Source: Rhipicephalus microplus (Eukaryota; Arthropoda; Arachnida; Ixodida; Ixodidae). Taken from it: 64,000 nt of DNA. A program made the translations under genes and the position numbers. Under the pieces are notes generated by a model, which was not told the origin of the DNA, did not search any database, and saw nothing but the letters and a program-made list of their open reading frames with translations. Shown here piece by piece: positions 35,975 through 45,949 of the stretch. The stretch spans positions 82,835,317 to 82,899,316 of the forward strand of contig NC_134702.1 of assembly GCF_043290135.1 (NCBI RefSeq), in the 5' to 3' direction. The first letter of the stretch is position 1. Every line of letters begins with the position of its first letter.

Positions 35975-36790
35975 AACATTGCAAATCGCTTGCGAACGTT
36001 TTAGTCTAACGTGAGTGTACCAGTTCGGTCGAAGTGATTGACGTCAGCAGTGGAGTGGGTCAAGACAAAAACAGGTAACATAATTCATTTCGCAAAGTGA
36101 ATGGCGACGGGAAAGCGCAGGACGAAGTCTGAAGAAAAAAGGAACCGGATACAACCCTAAAAGGTGAGAGAGCTGCATCACGTCAACAAGCACTTGCGTT
36201 TTTCGAAAGCGAACGAGCGCCTTTGTGGCACGCAACCGAAGGTTCTTTGGTACACGGCGTAGAAATACGTCAAAGGGAGCATGTAGCAGAAGAAATTCTG
36301 AGAGTACCTTCTAATCATATAAGAGCAAGAACAAATCAATGCAAACGGAAACACAACAGAATTGAACAGGTTCATTCGCATTTTAACATGTTAACATGCG
36401 TCTGTCGCAAGAAAATGAGAGACGGCTTTGCAAAGGTACGAACACCTCTCCTAGCTTTAGCTGTTCATCGCCTCCAATCCCTAGCTGCGTTCAAATCAAC
36501 ATCGGAACAAGACAGGGCAATCATAACATCCAAGTTATCCAAATAGTAGTACAGATGTGACAACATTGGGTGTTCGACGCGATTCACGAACTATATAACG
36601 CAACAATATTTGCTTGCTTGCTTGCTGAACAGAGCTGCGCAATCACTTCGGCCACCACTAGTCTTTTCATAACAAACAAGAAGACAAGGAACAATTGCCG
36701 TTCCCAAATTAGCAGGTACGGCAAAACATTGAGCGGCCACCACGAACGCTACACGGTCGTTTCGAATGCTGTCTTGTGCAAGCTTCTGTC
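35975..36790. repeat. Diverged duplicated segment, copy 2
   Basis: This is the partner of 32118-32920 in the same orientation. On the minus strand the region matching the candidate terminal exon has lost its AG acceptor (GGCCGCTCAATG in place of TTGCAGCTCAAT) and its frame is broken, so this copy looks dead as a gene piece. A GCTTGCTTGCTTGC slippage tract at about 36611-36626 is specific to this copy. Confidence 0.58.
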
Positions 36791-36799
36791 ACTCATGAA

Positions 36800-37130
36800 A
36801 TATTACCACAGCCAACTCAAATGAAGCAAAGGCGAGATTGTATACAACACAAAGCAGGCATGCACATAATTATCTCGCAAGTAGCAACATGGTCAAGGTC
36901 GGCAAGAGGATTGAAGAACTTTTATAGAACAAGTGGGTACGTACCATGGCTTCTTTATTATTCTTTTTGAGCTGGGAGCAAGCAGAAGAGAGCAAGACCC
37001 CAGGCTTAGGAAAGTAGGGGTGGTTGCTACGGAAACATTCTAGTTCTCGCAGTATTTCATAACTTTTTATATTAACGTCTAATAAAGAAATACCAAAAAA
37101 CCCTCAATACTGTAGCTTGATTACGAAATA
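36800..37130. other. No feature recognised
   Basis: AT-rich sequence between the duplicated segment and the gypsy 5' LTR. Confidence 0.4.
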
Positions 37131-37133
37131 TCT

Positions 37134-37352
37134 TGAATTGGTTGGTGCCTCAAGCATTGAAATGGCATGAGCAGGGCGATGGAGAAGAGGAAGGCGAGGT
37201 TGGGCAGACAGAATAAAAGGCTTAACAATGGCTTGGCTAATCCCCCAGGCTTGGTGTGAACCAAATTACATCTACATGGACAATAAATGGCGGCTGGCAT
37301 CCATCTCTGAGTCACTCAATGTTTGAGTTACTTACCTTCGGGGAACGCTAGT
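37134..37352 (+). mobile_element. Ty3/gypsy element: 5' LTR
   Basis: It starts TGAATTGGTTGGTGCCTCAA, contains AGAATAAAAGG and ACAATAAATGG, and ends CTTCGGGGAACGCTAGT. It matches the 3' LTR (38970-39119) at both ends but is about 70 bp longer. It is followed by TTTTGGCGCAGCCATC, where a tRNA primer-binding site would lie. The 5 bases before it (TATCT) nearly match those after the 3' LTR (TATCC); shifted by one base, the repeat is exact (ATATC). Confidence 0.82.
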
Positions 37353-38969
37353 TTTTGGCGCAGCCATCAAGCGAACATGTGGGTGACATTTTTCATTGAC
37401 CGGAGGTCGTCAACTGGAATAAGCTTTCCCTGTTACTAAGGGCAATGTGAGCCAGTGGAGAACCTTGCCCGCGATGTTGCAACAGCTGATCTCGTCGAAT
37501 AGGCGCTGCAAAATTTACCCTTTTACTGATCACCAAGCCATGACTAACATTTTCGGTATGTCACAACCAAGAGGCCACATCGCTAGATGGGTAAATTACC
37601 TCCGACAGTTCGATTTCGTCATTTCACATCATCTAGGTCCTCTACTCTGTAATGCAGATGCCCTGCCCAGGCTTTTGAAACCCAAAGCAGCTGACAATTC
37701 TGTACAAATCAATCACTCAAAGCTCTGAGAAGGAACCAAAAAACTGATAATCATCAATGGAGAATACCATGTTCCATAACAAGATTATTGCTAAGATTCT
37801 GGATGTTTACCACGACACTGCAGAATCAGGCGGACATGACAGCTTTTGGCGCACGTAAGGCAGGCAAACTTCTGAAACGATTTACGTGGTCAGGTATGAA
37901 AGTAGACATAAGAAACTACATCAACTCTTGTCACGATTTACAAACAGAGAAAGGGAAGTTCAAGCAGCCCACGAACATATACATAACAACAGAGCACTCC
38001 AATGTCCCAGAGAGAGAGAGAAAGAAAGAGGTTGATGAAAGAGGAAGAGGTAAAAAAGACGTTATTTTCTGCCTCCCGTTGCTGGAGCACAGCTGAGCGC
38101 CTTTAGGGATAGAGAGAGGGGGAAGTAAATATGATAGAAAGAAGAGAAGTGTCCCATTTGGCGTTATTGATTCGGACTTCGCAGAACTCAAAAAGAAACG
38201 GGATGGGGTCAGGAACACGCAAGCTTTTCTGCTCGCCATTGATCAGTGCACGAGAATGGTTACAGTACAGAGATGTAAAGGAATATGCTAACAGCGTCAT
38301 TAGTCTACAAAAGGCATAATGTTTCCGAAATACGAAGACATTGGTGTGCGACAACGGCCCTGCTTTCAAAAGCACGAAACTTTCAGAATAGGTGAACGAT
38401 CATGGCATGAAAATCACGTTTTCCTCCCCTTATCGTCATGCTGCCAATGGCCTCCCTGAGAGTGCTATACGAGACGTGAAGCAGTTCGTGAAGATGTATC
38501 CAAACTTTCCAGGTGGTTGGAAAGGCTCTCTTGAAGCCGCTGTAAGACACCACAACCGTTCGTGCGCAAGTGGTCTCGGATGCAGTCCATTTTTGCAGCT
38601 TTAGAAGCTGTATCAGTGCTTCCAGCTGACCGCGAAATCGGCATTCTTGACAACCTGGTCCTTTCCGAGAGAAAGAAAACTGTGAAACAGCAAGAAGCCT
38701 ACAAAAGAAGAATGAAGAAGACCTTCGACAGCACACGCAGCAGCGACATACCAGACATACAACCAGGAGGCTTCGTTCTAATACGGAAAGGAGTATGAAA
38801 ACTTGATGATAAGTCTTACGAATCTTTCAAAGTTATCAAAACGGCTTCGCAACATGGCATCTTGAAGACCATTCGGTACCAGGGGCAATCCAGGCAGGCA
38901 CAATGGGCCTTGATTAGTAACATCTTTAAATAATACACTAAGAGGTGTGAACAATGAATTCTGGGAGAA
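37353..38969 (+). mobile_element. Ty3/gypsy element: internal region, gag, protease and most RT deleted
   Basis: Plus strand, broken frames in pol order. RNase H end: YPFTDHQAMTNIFGMSQPR, then IARWVNYLRQFDFVISHHLG and CNADALPRLL at 37500-37680. Integrase zinc-binding domain: DVYHDTAESGGHDSFW, a stop/frameshift, then RFTWSGMKVDIRNYINSCHD at 37800-37930. The integrase core begins just after the nested insertion (38010-38149): DFAELKKKRDGVRNTQAF, then LLAIDQCTRMV. Further on are REIGILDNLVLSERKKTVKQ and QPGGFVLIRKGV near 38770. The retained pol part plus both LTRs makes this a defective copy; gag, protease and most of the reverse transcriptase are missing. Several stops and frameshifts show that it is inactive. 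Confidence 0.82.
38010..38149. mobile_element. 140-bp insertion nested in the gypsy integrase, 7-bp target duplication
   Basis: It is flanked by TGTCCCA on both sides (38003-38009 and 38150-38156). Removing it restores the continuity of the integrase frame across the two sides. The insert is purine-rich at both ends (GAGAGAGAGAGAAAGAAAGA and GATAGAAAGAAGAGAAG) with a middle section CTGCCTCCCGTTGCTGGAGC. It has no terminal inverted repeats and no frame. It may be a short retroposed RNA. Confidence 0.75.
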
Positions 38970-39119
38970 TGAAGTGGTCGGTGCCTCAAGCATCGAAAGG
39001 TTAGGAGCCGGGTGACGAAAAAGAGGAACGAGAGGTTGAGACAGGCAGAATAAATGGGGGCCAACATCCGTCTCTCATTCGCTCAATGTTTAGGGTAATT
39101 ACCTTCAGGGAACACTACA
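38970..39119 (+). mobile_element. Ty3/gypsy element: 3' LTR, shortened
   Basis: It starts TGAAGTGGTCGGTGCCTCAA directly after a purine tract (CTGGGAGAA) and ends CTTCAGGGAACACTACA. Relative to the 5' LTR it lacks about 66-70 bp between two AATAAA hexamers. This is consistent with deletion by recombination between the short AATAAATGG/AATAAAAGG repeats. Confidence 0.82.
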
Positions 39120-39263
39120 TATCCATAGGATTTCCTTTTTTCCCAAAAGAGCACTGTTCGTAGCTGTCTCCGCATGGTCTGCTCAGCTTTTGCTCAAGGA
39201 ATAAACCAGCGTGCTGTATAGGACGCTTGCCAATTTACCAATCCCCTATAGTGGGTACGAGTC

Positions 39264-39686
39264 ATGAATCAAGGGATTACCAACATCATTGTCAAGTTCG
39301 AAGGTGTCCGTTCGTTCTTGGCACAGCGGCTGCAGCAAACGGTTACACTTCCACAAAAAGAAGAAGGCTTGCCTATCGCCTGCTGCTTCAACCGAACAGG
39401 GAGGACTACAAGCCCGTCCTCGTCACCTGAGGTACCCCCAATGGCACGGATCCAATCGTTCGAGCAACGAATGGTGCTCCGACTGCAGAAACACCAGCTG
39501 CTCATGCAATTGCATCAATACAAGCTACTTGTCCTGCAATTACAGCACCGGTTCCTACTAGACGAGCTTGAGCACCTACGTCTGAAGATGCTACAGTTAC
39601 AGCTGCTCATGGAGCAGATGGAGCTCCAACGTCTACTGAAGGAACGCTTGCTAGAGCTGGGTCATGGCCGAATGCCTGGCGCTTGA
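39264..39686 (+). CDS. Unidentified 140-codon frame, Leu/Gln-rich C-terminal half
   Basis: This is the longest frame in the window that I could not tie to a transposon or microsatellite. Residues 1-60 are unremarkable. Residues 65-135 are rich in Leu, Gln, Glu and His with coiled-coil-like spacing (for example LLMEQMELQRLLKERLLELG). The same DNA in another frame reads as Ala/Thr/Pro-rich sequence (ATVTAAHGADGAPTSTEG) interrupted by stops, so an old mucin-like coding repeat may be the true origin. It lies just downstream of the gypsy 3' LTR (38970-39119). No splice or start evidence is convincing. Confidence 0.15.
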   Translation: MNQGITNIIVKFEGVRSFLAQRLQQTVTLPQKEEGLPIACCFNRTGRTTSPSSSPEVPPMARIQSFEQRMVLRLQKHQLLMQLHQYKLLVLQLQHRFLLDELEHLRLKMLQLQLLMEQMELQRLLKERLLELGHGRMPGA

Positions 39687-39699
39687 GTTTTATGACTAC

Positions 39700-41280
39700 T
39701 GATTTCTGTTCGACTGCACAATGCAGTGCAGCAGTGATCTTCATTATTACAAAAGCAAATACCGTCAGAACTGTAGGCAGAAATGCATCATGCCAAAAGG
39801 ACGTATACTTACCATAGCCCGGTTCCCGAAATGAAAAGTTTCATTCCCATGTCCAACTGTAATGACCGCACGACGATGGTAGATAACTATTTGTTCACAG
39901 CAGGAAAAATTAAATGTTTGTTATAGAAAACGGTGTCAGAGTGTTCTTTGCCCAACAGGTACCATAGTCCGAAAACTTTTTAAATTCCAATGCATTTCTT
40001 AGTTGGGCTAAGTCAGGCGTCCGTCGAGATCCGTCCACCATCTTTTTCCATAGCAACAGCCTCGGGCGCGCGCGCGCTTATTCTCTCCCCTGGCAACGAG
40101 AATATGCCCTAGTTCACCATACACCACCTCAACGCAGCGCGTTTGAAACGCGTTTGTAGAGTTTGTGCTGCCAGTGTTTGTGTAGCGTTTGTGTTGATAA
40201 GACGCTGACATTATGGACGCCATTTTGTTTGTCCATTTTCGCGAGCGCGCGCTCCATGAATAGAAGCCACCGGCGTACCCTTTTAGCATACCGGAGGCAC
40301 GGCCGCTCGATGAACACACGGCGCAGCAGTGTCCGAGCTGCCCAAGCGTCTGGCCACAGAACACCTACAGGTGATCACTTGAACTTGAGAGTTTCCGGCT
40401 TAGAGTTTCATACAATGATACCTAGAGATGACTCTAGCGCTGCGATTCTGTACCTCTATGAAAATTATGGGAAGTACAGGCTGCAGATTAGATAGGGTTG
40501 GCTAGCGAACTGTCTACACACATTTTTCTACAGTTTCAGTTTTGTTCTTCTTGCAGCCCCGGCTAGTGAGGTGTGGTGAAAAGGGTTGACGCAGTGCCTC
40601 TGTTATTCGAAGAGGCTGAAGACTACTAGATCTCCTGATTTGCTGCGACGTTGGAGCTTTACGAGTCGTATTTGACAGTTGAAACGAAGCGTCGTTCACT
40701 CAACGCTGCGCATACATGTTGCGTCTCATGCCAGTGCAGGATATTGCATCCAGTTCATGTTTTTTTTTACGACAGCATCAAGCATAAACTCATTTTAAGT
40801 TTACTGCAAAACGATGACAAAGTTGAATAGACGCACCGTCATGCTCCGCTGACTCGATTTCACAACAAAACCAGAGGTGCGTTGGACCACTTGAACAGGT
40901 GCACCTAGCATTGCAGAAGAAGAAACGATAAGTATTTCTCACGTGATACTGTACTGCTATTTCAATAAATAGATAATGCATACTTTTGAGAGAAAAACAA
41001 GCATGTTTGTTTTCAAGTGTTGTAAAAAAGAATAAATTGTATCTTGGTGCCAAATTTGGAACGCAATGACAGGGCGAGGAGTACCCTGGTGGTTATACCT
41101 GTCTATGTTCGACTCCTACGCCATGGCGCCATGTTCACAAAAAGGTTTTGCAATAAAGTTTGCATACAAAAGAATGAAGCAAGTTTCAATTTAATATAAC
41201 TTAACTTCATATTACTTTGTTTTATACTCGGAAAAGAAGCGTTGCGAATCTCAAGAACGTGATCTATCATGATGAAGAAC
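39700..41280. other. No gene recognised
   Basis: 40060-40340 is GC-rich, with CGCGCGCGC at 40067-40077 and GCGAGCGCGCGCTCC at 40242-40256. A promoter or the end of an unrecognised MITE is possible. A cysteine-bearing stretch (QCSSDLHYYKSKYRQNCRQK near 39722-39781) ends in a stop without context. Confidence 0.35.
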
Positions 41281-41283
41281 ATC

Positions 41284-41346
<63 letters not shown>
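41284..41346. repeat. (GAT)n microsatellite
   Basis: A pure array of about 21 GAT units giving a false poly-Asp (plus) or poly-Ser (minus) frame. Confidence 0.97.
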
Positions 41347-41349
<3 letters not shown>

Positions 41350-41967
41350 GTGATTCATTTGAAACAGATCCGAAGCCTGTACTTGCCATCATTCCCATGA
41401 GGGTACAAGCGCCGCTGAAGGAGCCCACGTAGACACTAGCGCCAAATTCCACTCGAGATTTTGTTGTATGAGACGCTATGGTTTCCGGGGCCTGGTCTGT
41501 CACATCCAAGGCTTCCGAGTGCTTTCACATTTGTAGTTTTCTGGTGGACACTCTAAAGGCGCTGCTGTGGCTGCTGGGAGGGGAGGTAGAGGCGAAGGGG
41601 AGCGTGGCGCTACTTTAGTTTTTTTTTTTCTGGGACTTTGACAGGTGCAGTGCTTCGCAGCTCCTTCTCGCGCCGTTCGCTCTCTCTCCTCCTTGCGCCG
41701 CAGTCTCCCGTCCGATGGAGTGAAGCACACGCCTCCGTCTCGTCCGTTCGCTGGCTGGGCGCCTCTCAAGGCGATGGCAGAAGTCGGTGAAGGCGACTGT
41801 CTGTAAGGTCCCAAGATAAAGCAAGTTTTCATCCAGGGAAATTAAATGTCTGACGCCAAGAATACGCTCTCTCAGAGCAAAAAAAAATGCATCATTTACT
41901 CACGATTCCCTTCAGGAAGTTGGGGGCATTTTTTTTTCAGATTTTCTACGCGCTTGTGCAATGTTGG

Positions 41968-42235
<268 letters not shown>

Positions 42236-42839
42236 TCTAGGCCAAGTTCTCACTGAAGAACATGATGTTATAGAACAAACTTGAGCGAAAGGTCATGTCA
42301 AAGCAGGTAGCGCAAAAGAGCAATGACACAAAATTCTGTTCGTCACATGTACAGCAAATGTCACCCATCAGTTAACAATTTCATTTGGTAAGCATGTATA
42401 AACATATAGGACAAACTGACCACTGTATAAATTAGAGGTTCCGGTCACACACTTGAAAGTCACAATGATCGCGATCTTTTCTTCGCCTTGGACCGAACGG
42501 GTGGCTGGAGACCAGTTTATTGTGACACCATTATTGTTGAAAAAAACAGACAAATAAGACAGGAGAAATTAACGAGGCAGAGAGGCTTTGTCGATAAGGG
42601 CTGAACTGCGTCAGCACTCCCTCTGTCGGTCTTTGTCAGCAAGAATCGTCCTCCCTGAGAATGTAAAATTTTTGCGCATAGTAGTTCGTAAACTTTTTGA
42701 ATTGTTTGTTTGTTTTTCCGCATTTCGAGAGTATATATGTGTACGCCCTTCGAAATCAACCTTGTTGCAAGTCAGCGCTTATCCTCATCCCTTCACTTGT
42801 CCTGTTTCAAATTTTCGCGCTATGTAATCAGTTAGACCG

Positions 42840-43090
42840 ATAACCGAGTTGTCCCACGTCGAAAATCAAACTGGCCCACTACCTGCTGATGCAGGTGGCC
42901 CACCCACAAAATCTTGATCGCTCACCCCTAAATCTACTATGCCTGATTCGAGAATAGGATCGACACAAGATCATAATAGGCTAGGTCCCCTTGCATATAG
43001 ACTAGATCCACTCTAAATCATTGGGGTGGACTGTCTTTGGGGCTGCTATAATTTTCTGTGGTGATGTTTTCGCCTCATCCCACACGGACG
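42840..43090 (+). repeat. Satellite-like degenerate tandem repeat, block 2
   Basis: CCGAGTTGTCCCACGTCGAA, GGCCCACCCACAAAATCTTG, GCATATAGACTAGATCCACT, then the end GTGATGTTTTCGCCTCATCC. It aligns with 53250-53475 over about 240 bases, including the same right-hand edge. Confidence 0.78.
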
Positions 43091-43454
43091 TCGTAATTAC
43101 CGCTATTCCTCTTTTATTCCTCTATCGAGGGTGTTAAATCGGTGAAATGAGAATCCTGGTACACTTGCAGCAATTAAAGCATTAGAAAACAATAACGGCA
43201 ACAATGAAAATAGTAACTGAGTTCACGGCACTGCAGCTGCGAAGGGCACTGGACAACCTAAAACAATTCCAAGTGTAACTACTCTTCCTAAGTGCAGCTG
43301 TCGTCTGTTTTCTGTTTTATTTTACTACCCAATCAATTGTGCCATGCACGACATGCCCAACAGCAACCAGGTGCACAGCCGGGAGGCCCCCACGACACGC
43401 GTAATTTAGAAGCGGGCCAGGAATTCGCATTGCACGCGCTTGCACAGCCTACCG

Positions 43455-43640
43455 CAATACGGGGCACCCCTATTTTTACGACGAAATGTTGACAGGGCGC
43501 GGAGTAGTTAAAGGCTTAGAACTTCCTAAAATGCCCGCTAACCAGCCTCTGCCACAATAGGCGGCCCCCGTCCTTCTACGACGAATTGTTTACGGGACCC
43601 CGAGTAGTTAAAGGCTTAGGACTTCCTGAAAAGCTCGTTT
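43455..43640. repeat. 100-bp tandem duplication, two diverged units
   Basis: The sequence GAGTAGTTAAAGGCTTAG occurs at 43502 and again at 43602. Matching flanks are TTTTTACGACGAAATGTTGA/TTCTACGACGAATTGTTTAC. It lies immediately 5' of the Penelope-like segment. Confidence 0.8.
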
Positions 43641-43671
43641 TTGCCCCACACCGAACCGCCAGTGCCAGGAG

Positions 43672-43995
43672 GGGCCGTCTGATCGGGAGGAATGCGCTAG
43701 TGAACGGAAACATACACAGACCGCTGACATCAGAAAGGTGAAGGGGAGAGGGGGGAGAGAGACGGGGGGGGAGTGGAGGGAAAAGTGGAAGGGGGGCACC
43801 CGAGGGGCGTCCACCGTATATTATTTTTCTCTTTTTTCTTTCCTTTTCTTTTCTTTTTTTTTTCCCTCTTACCTTGCCCTCTGATTTGAGATTGTATAAA
43901 GCTGAGCACCGACAAACTGTATCTTTATTCCTGATGAAGGCCAGACTCTAGGCCGAAACGTCGAAATAAACCACGTTGTGACCGCTCACGGAGGA
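43672..43995 (+). mobile_element. Penelope-like terminal segment, second copy
   Basis: Plus strand. It starts GGCCGTCTGATCGGGAGGAA, has AACGGAAACATACACAGACC, a long polypurine then polypyrimidine stretch, TTGTATAAAGCTGAGCACCG and the hammerhead-like core. It ends AAACCACGTTGTGACCGCTC. It is colinear with 18665-18991 (minus). A (TA)n tract follows at 44005-44039. Confidence 0.62.
43924..43970 (+). ncRNA. Hammerhead ribozyme candidate (Penelope-type, short stem III)
   Basis: Core CTGATGA (43931-43937), stem II GGCC AGACTCTA GGCC (43939-43954), GAAAC (43955-43959) and GTC (43960-43962, expected cut after C). Stem I can form between TTTATTC (43924-43930) and GAAATAAA (43963-43970) with one bulged A. 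Hammerheads with minimal stem III are established components of Penelope-like element terminal repeats, where they process the element RNA, possibly as dimers. The catalytic core here matches the consensus. Self-cleavage is not shown. Confidence 0.58.
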
Positions 43996-44004
43996 TCTAC
44001 TAGA

Positions 44005-44007
44005 CTA

Positions 44008-44038
<31 letters not shown>

Positions 44039-44039
44039 G
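44005..44039. repeat. (TA)n tract next to the Penelope-like segment
   Basis: ATATATATG followed by a pure TA array. Confidence 0.9.
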
Positions 44040-44049
44040 ACGTAACGTG

Positions 44050-45395
44050 CAATCTCGTGCAAGAATGAAATGAGTGCACAGAAAGGCAATGAGCCTTAGT
44101 TATAATAAATACTACGTAGCAGATTCTCGGATCTCATCAGCAAACAATACTAAAAAGGAGCCACAAGCATGGCCGCTGCCTTTTTTTTAAGACACCTCTG
44201 CCTACGCTAACGACGTAGATATAAGGGAGGCATGAACACTTCGATTTCAGTGCGAGTTTCTGGGGTTCGGACATCCGTGTCATGTCTGCGGTTTACCCCA
44301 ACATCTAAGCCCTGAGAAACAACCTATAGCATTACCTAGCTAAGTTATACCAACTTCTAATTGGACTGCAGAATAATCCAGCTTCGCTATTTGAAGCCCC
44401 CCACTGTTTTTTTCGTTTTTTTTTATTTCAAAGTACCTCTACAGGCCCTCGACGAGAGTATTACATAGGCGGACATATAACAATAAATTGCAAAAGTAAA
44501 GGAGTGAAAGTAATGGTAAAAAGTACGATCCTGACGATCTGCTGTTATACATACGGCAAGAAAACAACAGTGACGACGGCAAAAAAATAAACGCTAACTG
44601 CAACATACTTTGAAATTAGGAACTGAAGTGACTAGACCGAAGTGGTAAAAAAACAAACTAGAAGTGCTAGCATAGAAGGCAGTTGCAGAAAACCTTCTCA
44701 AACAAGGTACACGAAATACACGAAATCTACAAGTTCACAAACACTAACAAAAGGGATACGCTATTAAAAACAAAAAAAAAAACGAGCTCTGCCGTTTTCT
44801 TTTTTTTTTTTCGCAAGCGAACAAACCTCTGCAAAATATTTGCACCTACCCCACTGTTTATTTGAAATCATTAACACTTGTTTTGAATAATTGATTAAAA
44901 ACTGTTTTGAATAACTAAGCGGCTACCCTGAGAAGGCATAACAAGCTTGCGACGCACCTTGGGCACAAGCTTGCATTTGGCGGGACTGCGAATGCCCAAG
45001 TATAGCTGAAGTACACAGATCGACAGGAACAAAGCTGCTTCATTCCTTGGAGAGGGACGCCGAAACGCTTCTAGCCTTCTTTTTTTTACGTTTTTATCGC
45101 ATTTTATCTACCGCGGCGTGTCATGGGAACTCGTAGATCACTGCGGCTTTGTGCGTGGCGGTTGCGGAAAAAGGCAATTCCGTTGTCAATCCGCGAGGGC
45201 TAGTTGCACACGTGCCTTCAAAACGATTTTTTGATGTTTTTTGCTATCTATTATTGAATATGCCGCTATTTTGTCCGGTAGCATTCGTGGAATGCAACGT
45301 CACTTTTACTGGTCGAGCGTTGGATGCGAGTGCACTTTCAGAGTTCGGTCAGTCACGTCGTCGCCATAGATGATCGTGGCAAGAGCGACCCCGAT
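44050..45395. other. No gene recognised
   Basis: Several A and T runs. Apart from the possible LINE tail at 44415-44480 nothing could be assigned. Confidence 0.4.
44415..44480 (-). repeat. Possible LINE 3' tail
   Basis: On the minus strand: TGTAATACTCTCGTCGAGGG, CCTGTAGAGGTACTTTGAAA, then TAAAAAAAA, which resembles a retroposon 3' end with an A-run. Nothing upstream identifies the family. Confidence 0.3.
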
Positions 45396-45400
45396 TTCAT

Positions 45401-45562
45401 TCACAGCGGTTGTGGCAAACGATTAGCACAGTTCTGACATTGCATGCGCTGGCCGCGCCCGTCCTTCCGAATCTTCGAGCTCGCTGCTTTCAGCCTTTGT
45501 TCGACGGTTTCGGTACTGGAGTTCACATGACCCGCCACGATGAGGAAAAGCGTTAGAAACAT
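45401..45562 (-). CDS. Candidate small secreted peptide or first exon of a secreted protein
   Basis: This minus-strand frame of 53 codons plus stop starts at an ATG with a textbook signal peptide (MFLTLFLIVAGHVNS, likely cut before STETVEQ). A basic, hydrophilic mature part of about 38 residues follows, with a single C-x2-C pair near the end (MQCQNCANRLPQPL). The signal peptide begins at the first ATG, which argues against coincidence. The mature part has no recognised domain. It may instead be the first exon of a longer gene, with splicing before the last residues; I could not find a partner exon. No promoter elements were identified. Confidence 0.3.
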   Translation of the reverse strand: MFLTLFLIVAGHVNSSTETVEQRLKAASSKIRKDGRGQRMQCQNCANRLPQPL

Positions 45563-45905
45563 TCGAACTTTGACCCCAATCGACACGGCAAATTTGGCCG
45601 GGGAATTTCGCGAATTCGTATCTGCCGGTTTCGCATAGTTTAGATTACACTGTACTTTTTGATGAACGTCTCTTAAATTCCTTCACAATGATATGCGAAG
45701 GGTTTGCAAAAAGCCTGAATCGGATTGGGCTGCATTTTTGTCAATGCGGCTGCACCATGCCCAGAAATTTTGATTTCCGGGAGATTTTCCTGACAACCGT
45801 ACAAACATAACAACTGGTCGAAATCCGGAAGTCTCCCGAAAAATCCGCTTGAGTTGGCAGGTAAGAAAAACCACGTTCAATTACGCAACATTCACGCGAT
45901 GCCCC

Positions 45906-45942
45906 CAGCACTGCGATGCATTACAAATGCATCGCAGTGCTG
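45906..45942. repeat. Perfect 17-bp hairpin
   Basis: Arms CAGCACTGCGATGCATT and its exact complement flank the loop ACA. A third partial echo (TAATGCATCCCAGTG) follows directly. Confidence 0.9.
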
Positions 45943-45949
45943 TAATGCA

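Noticed and set aside
41217..41509. Poly-Asp and poly-Ser frames
   Set aside because: They are produced by the (GAT)n array.
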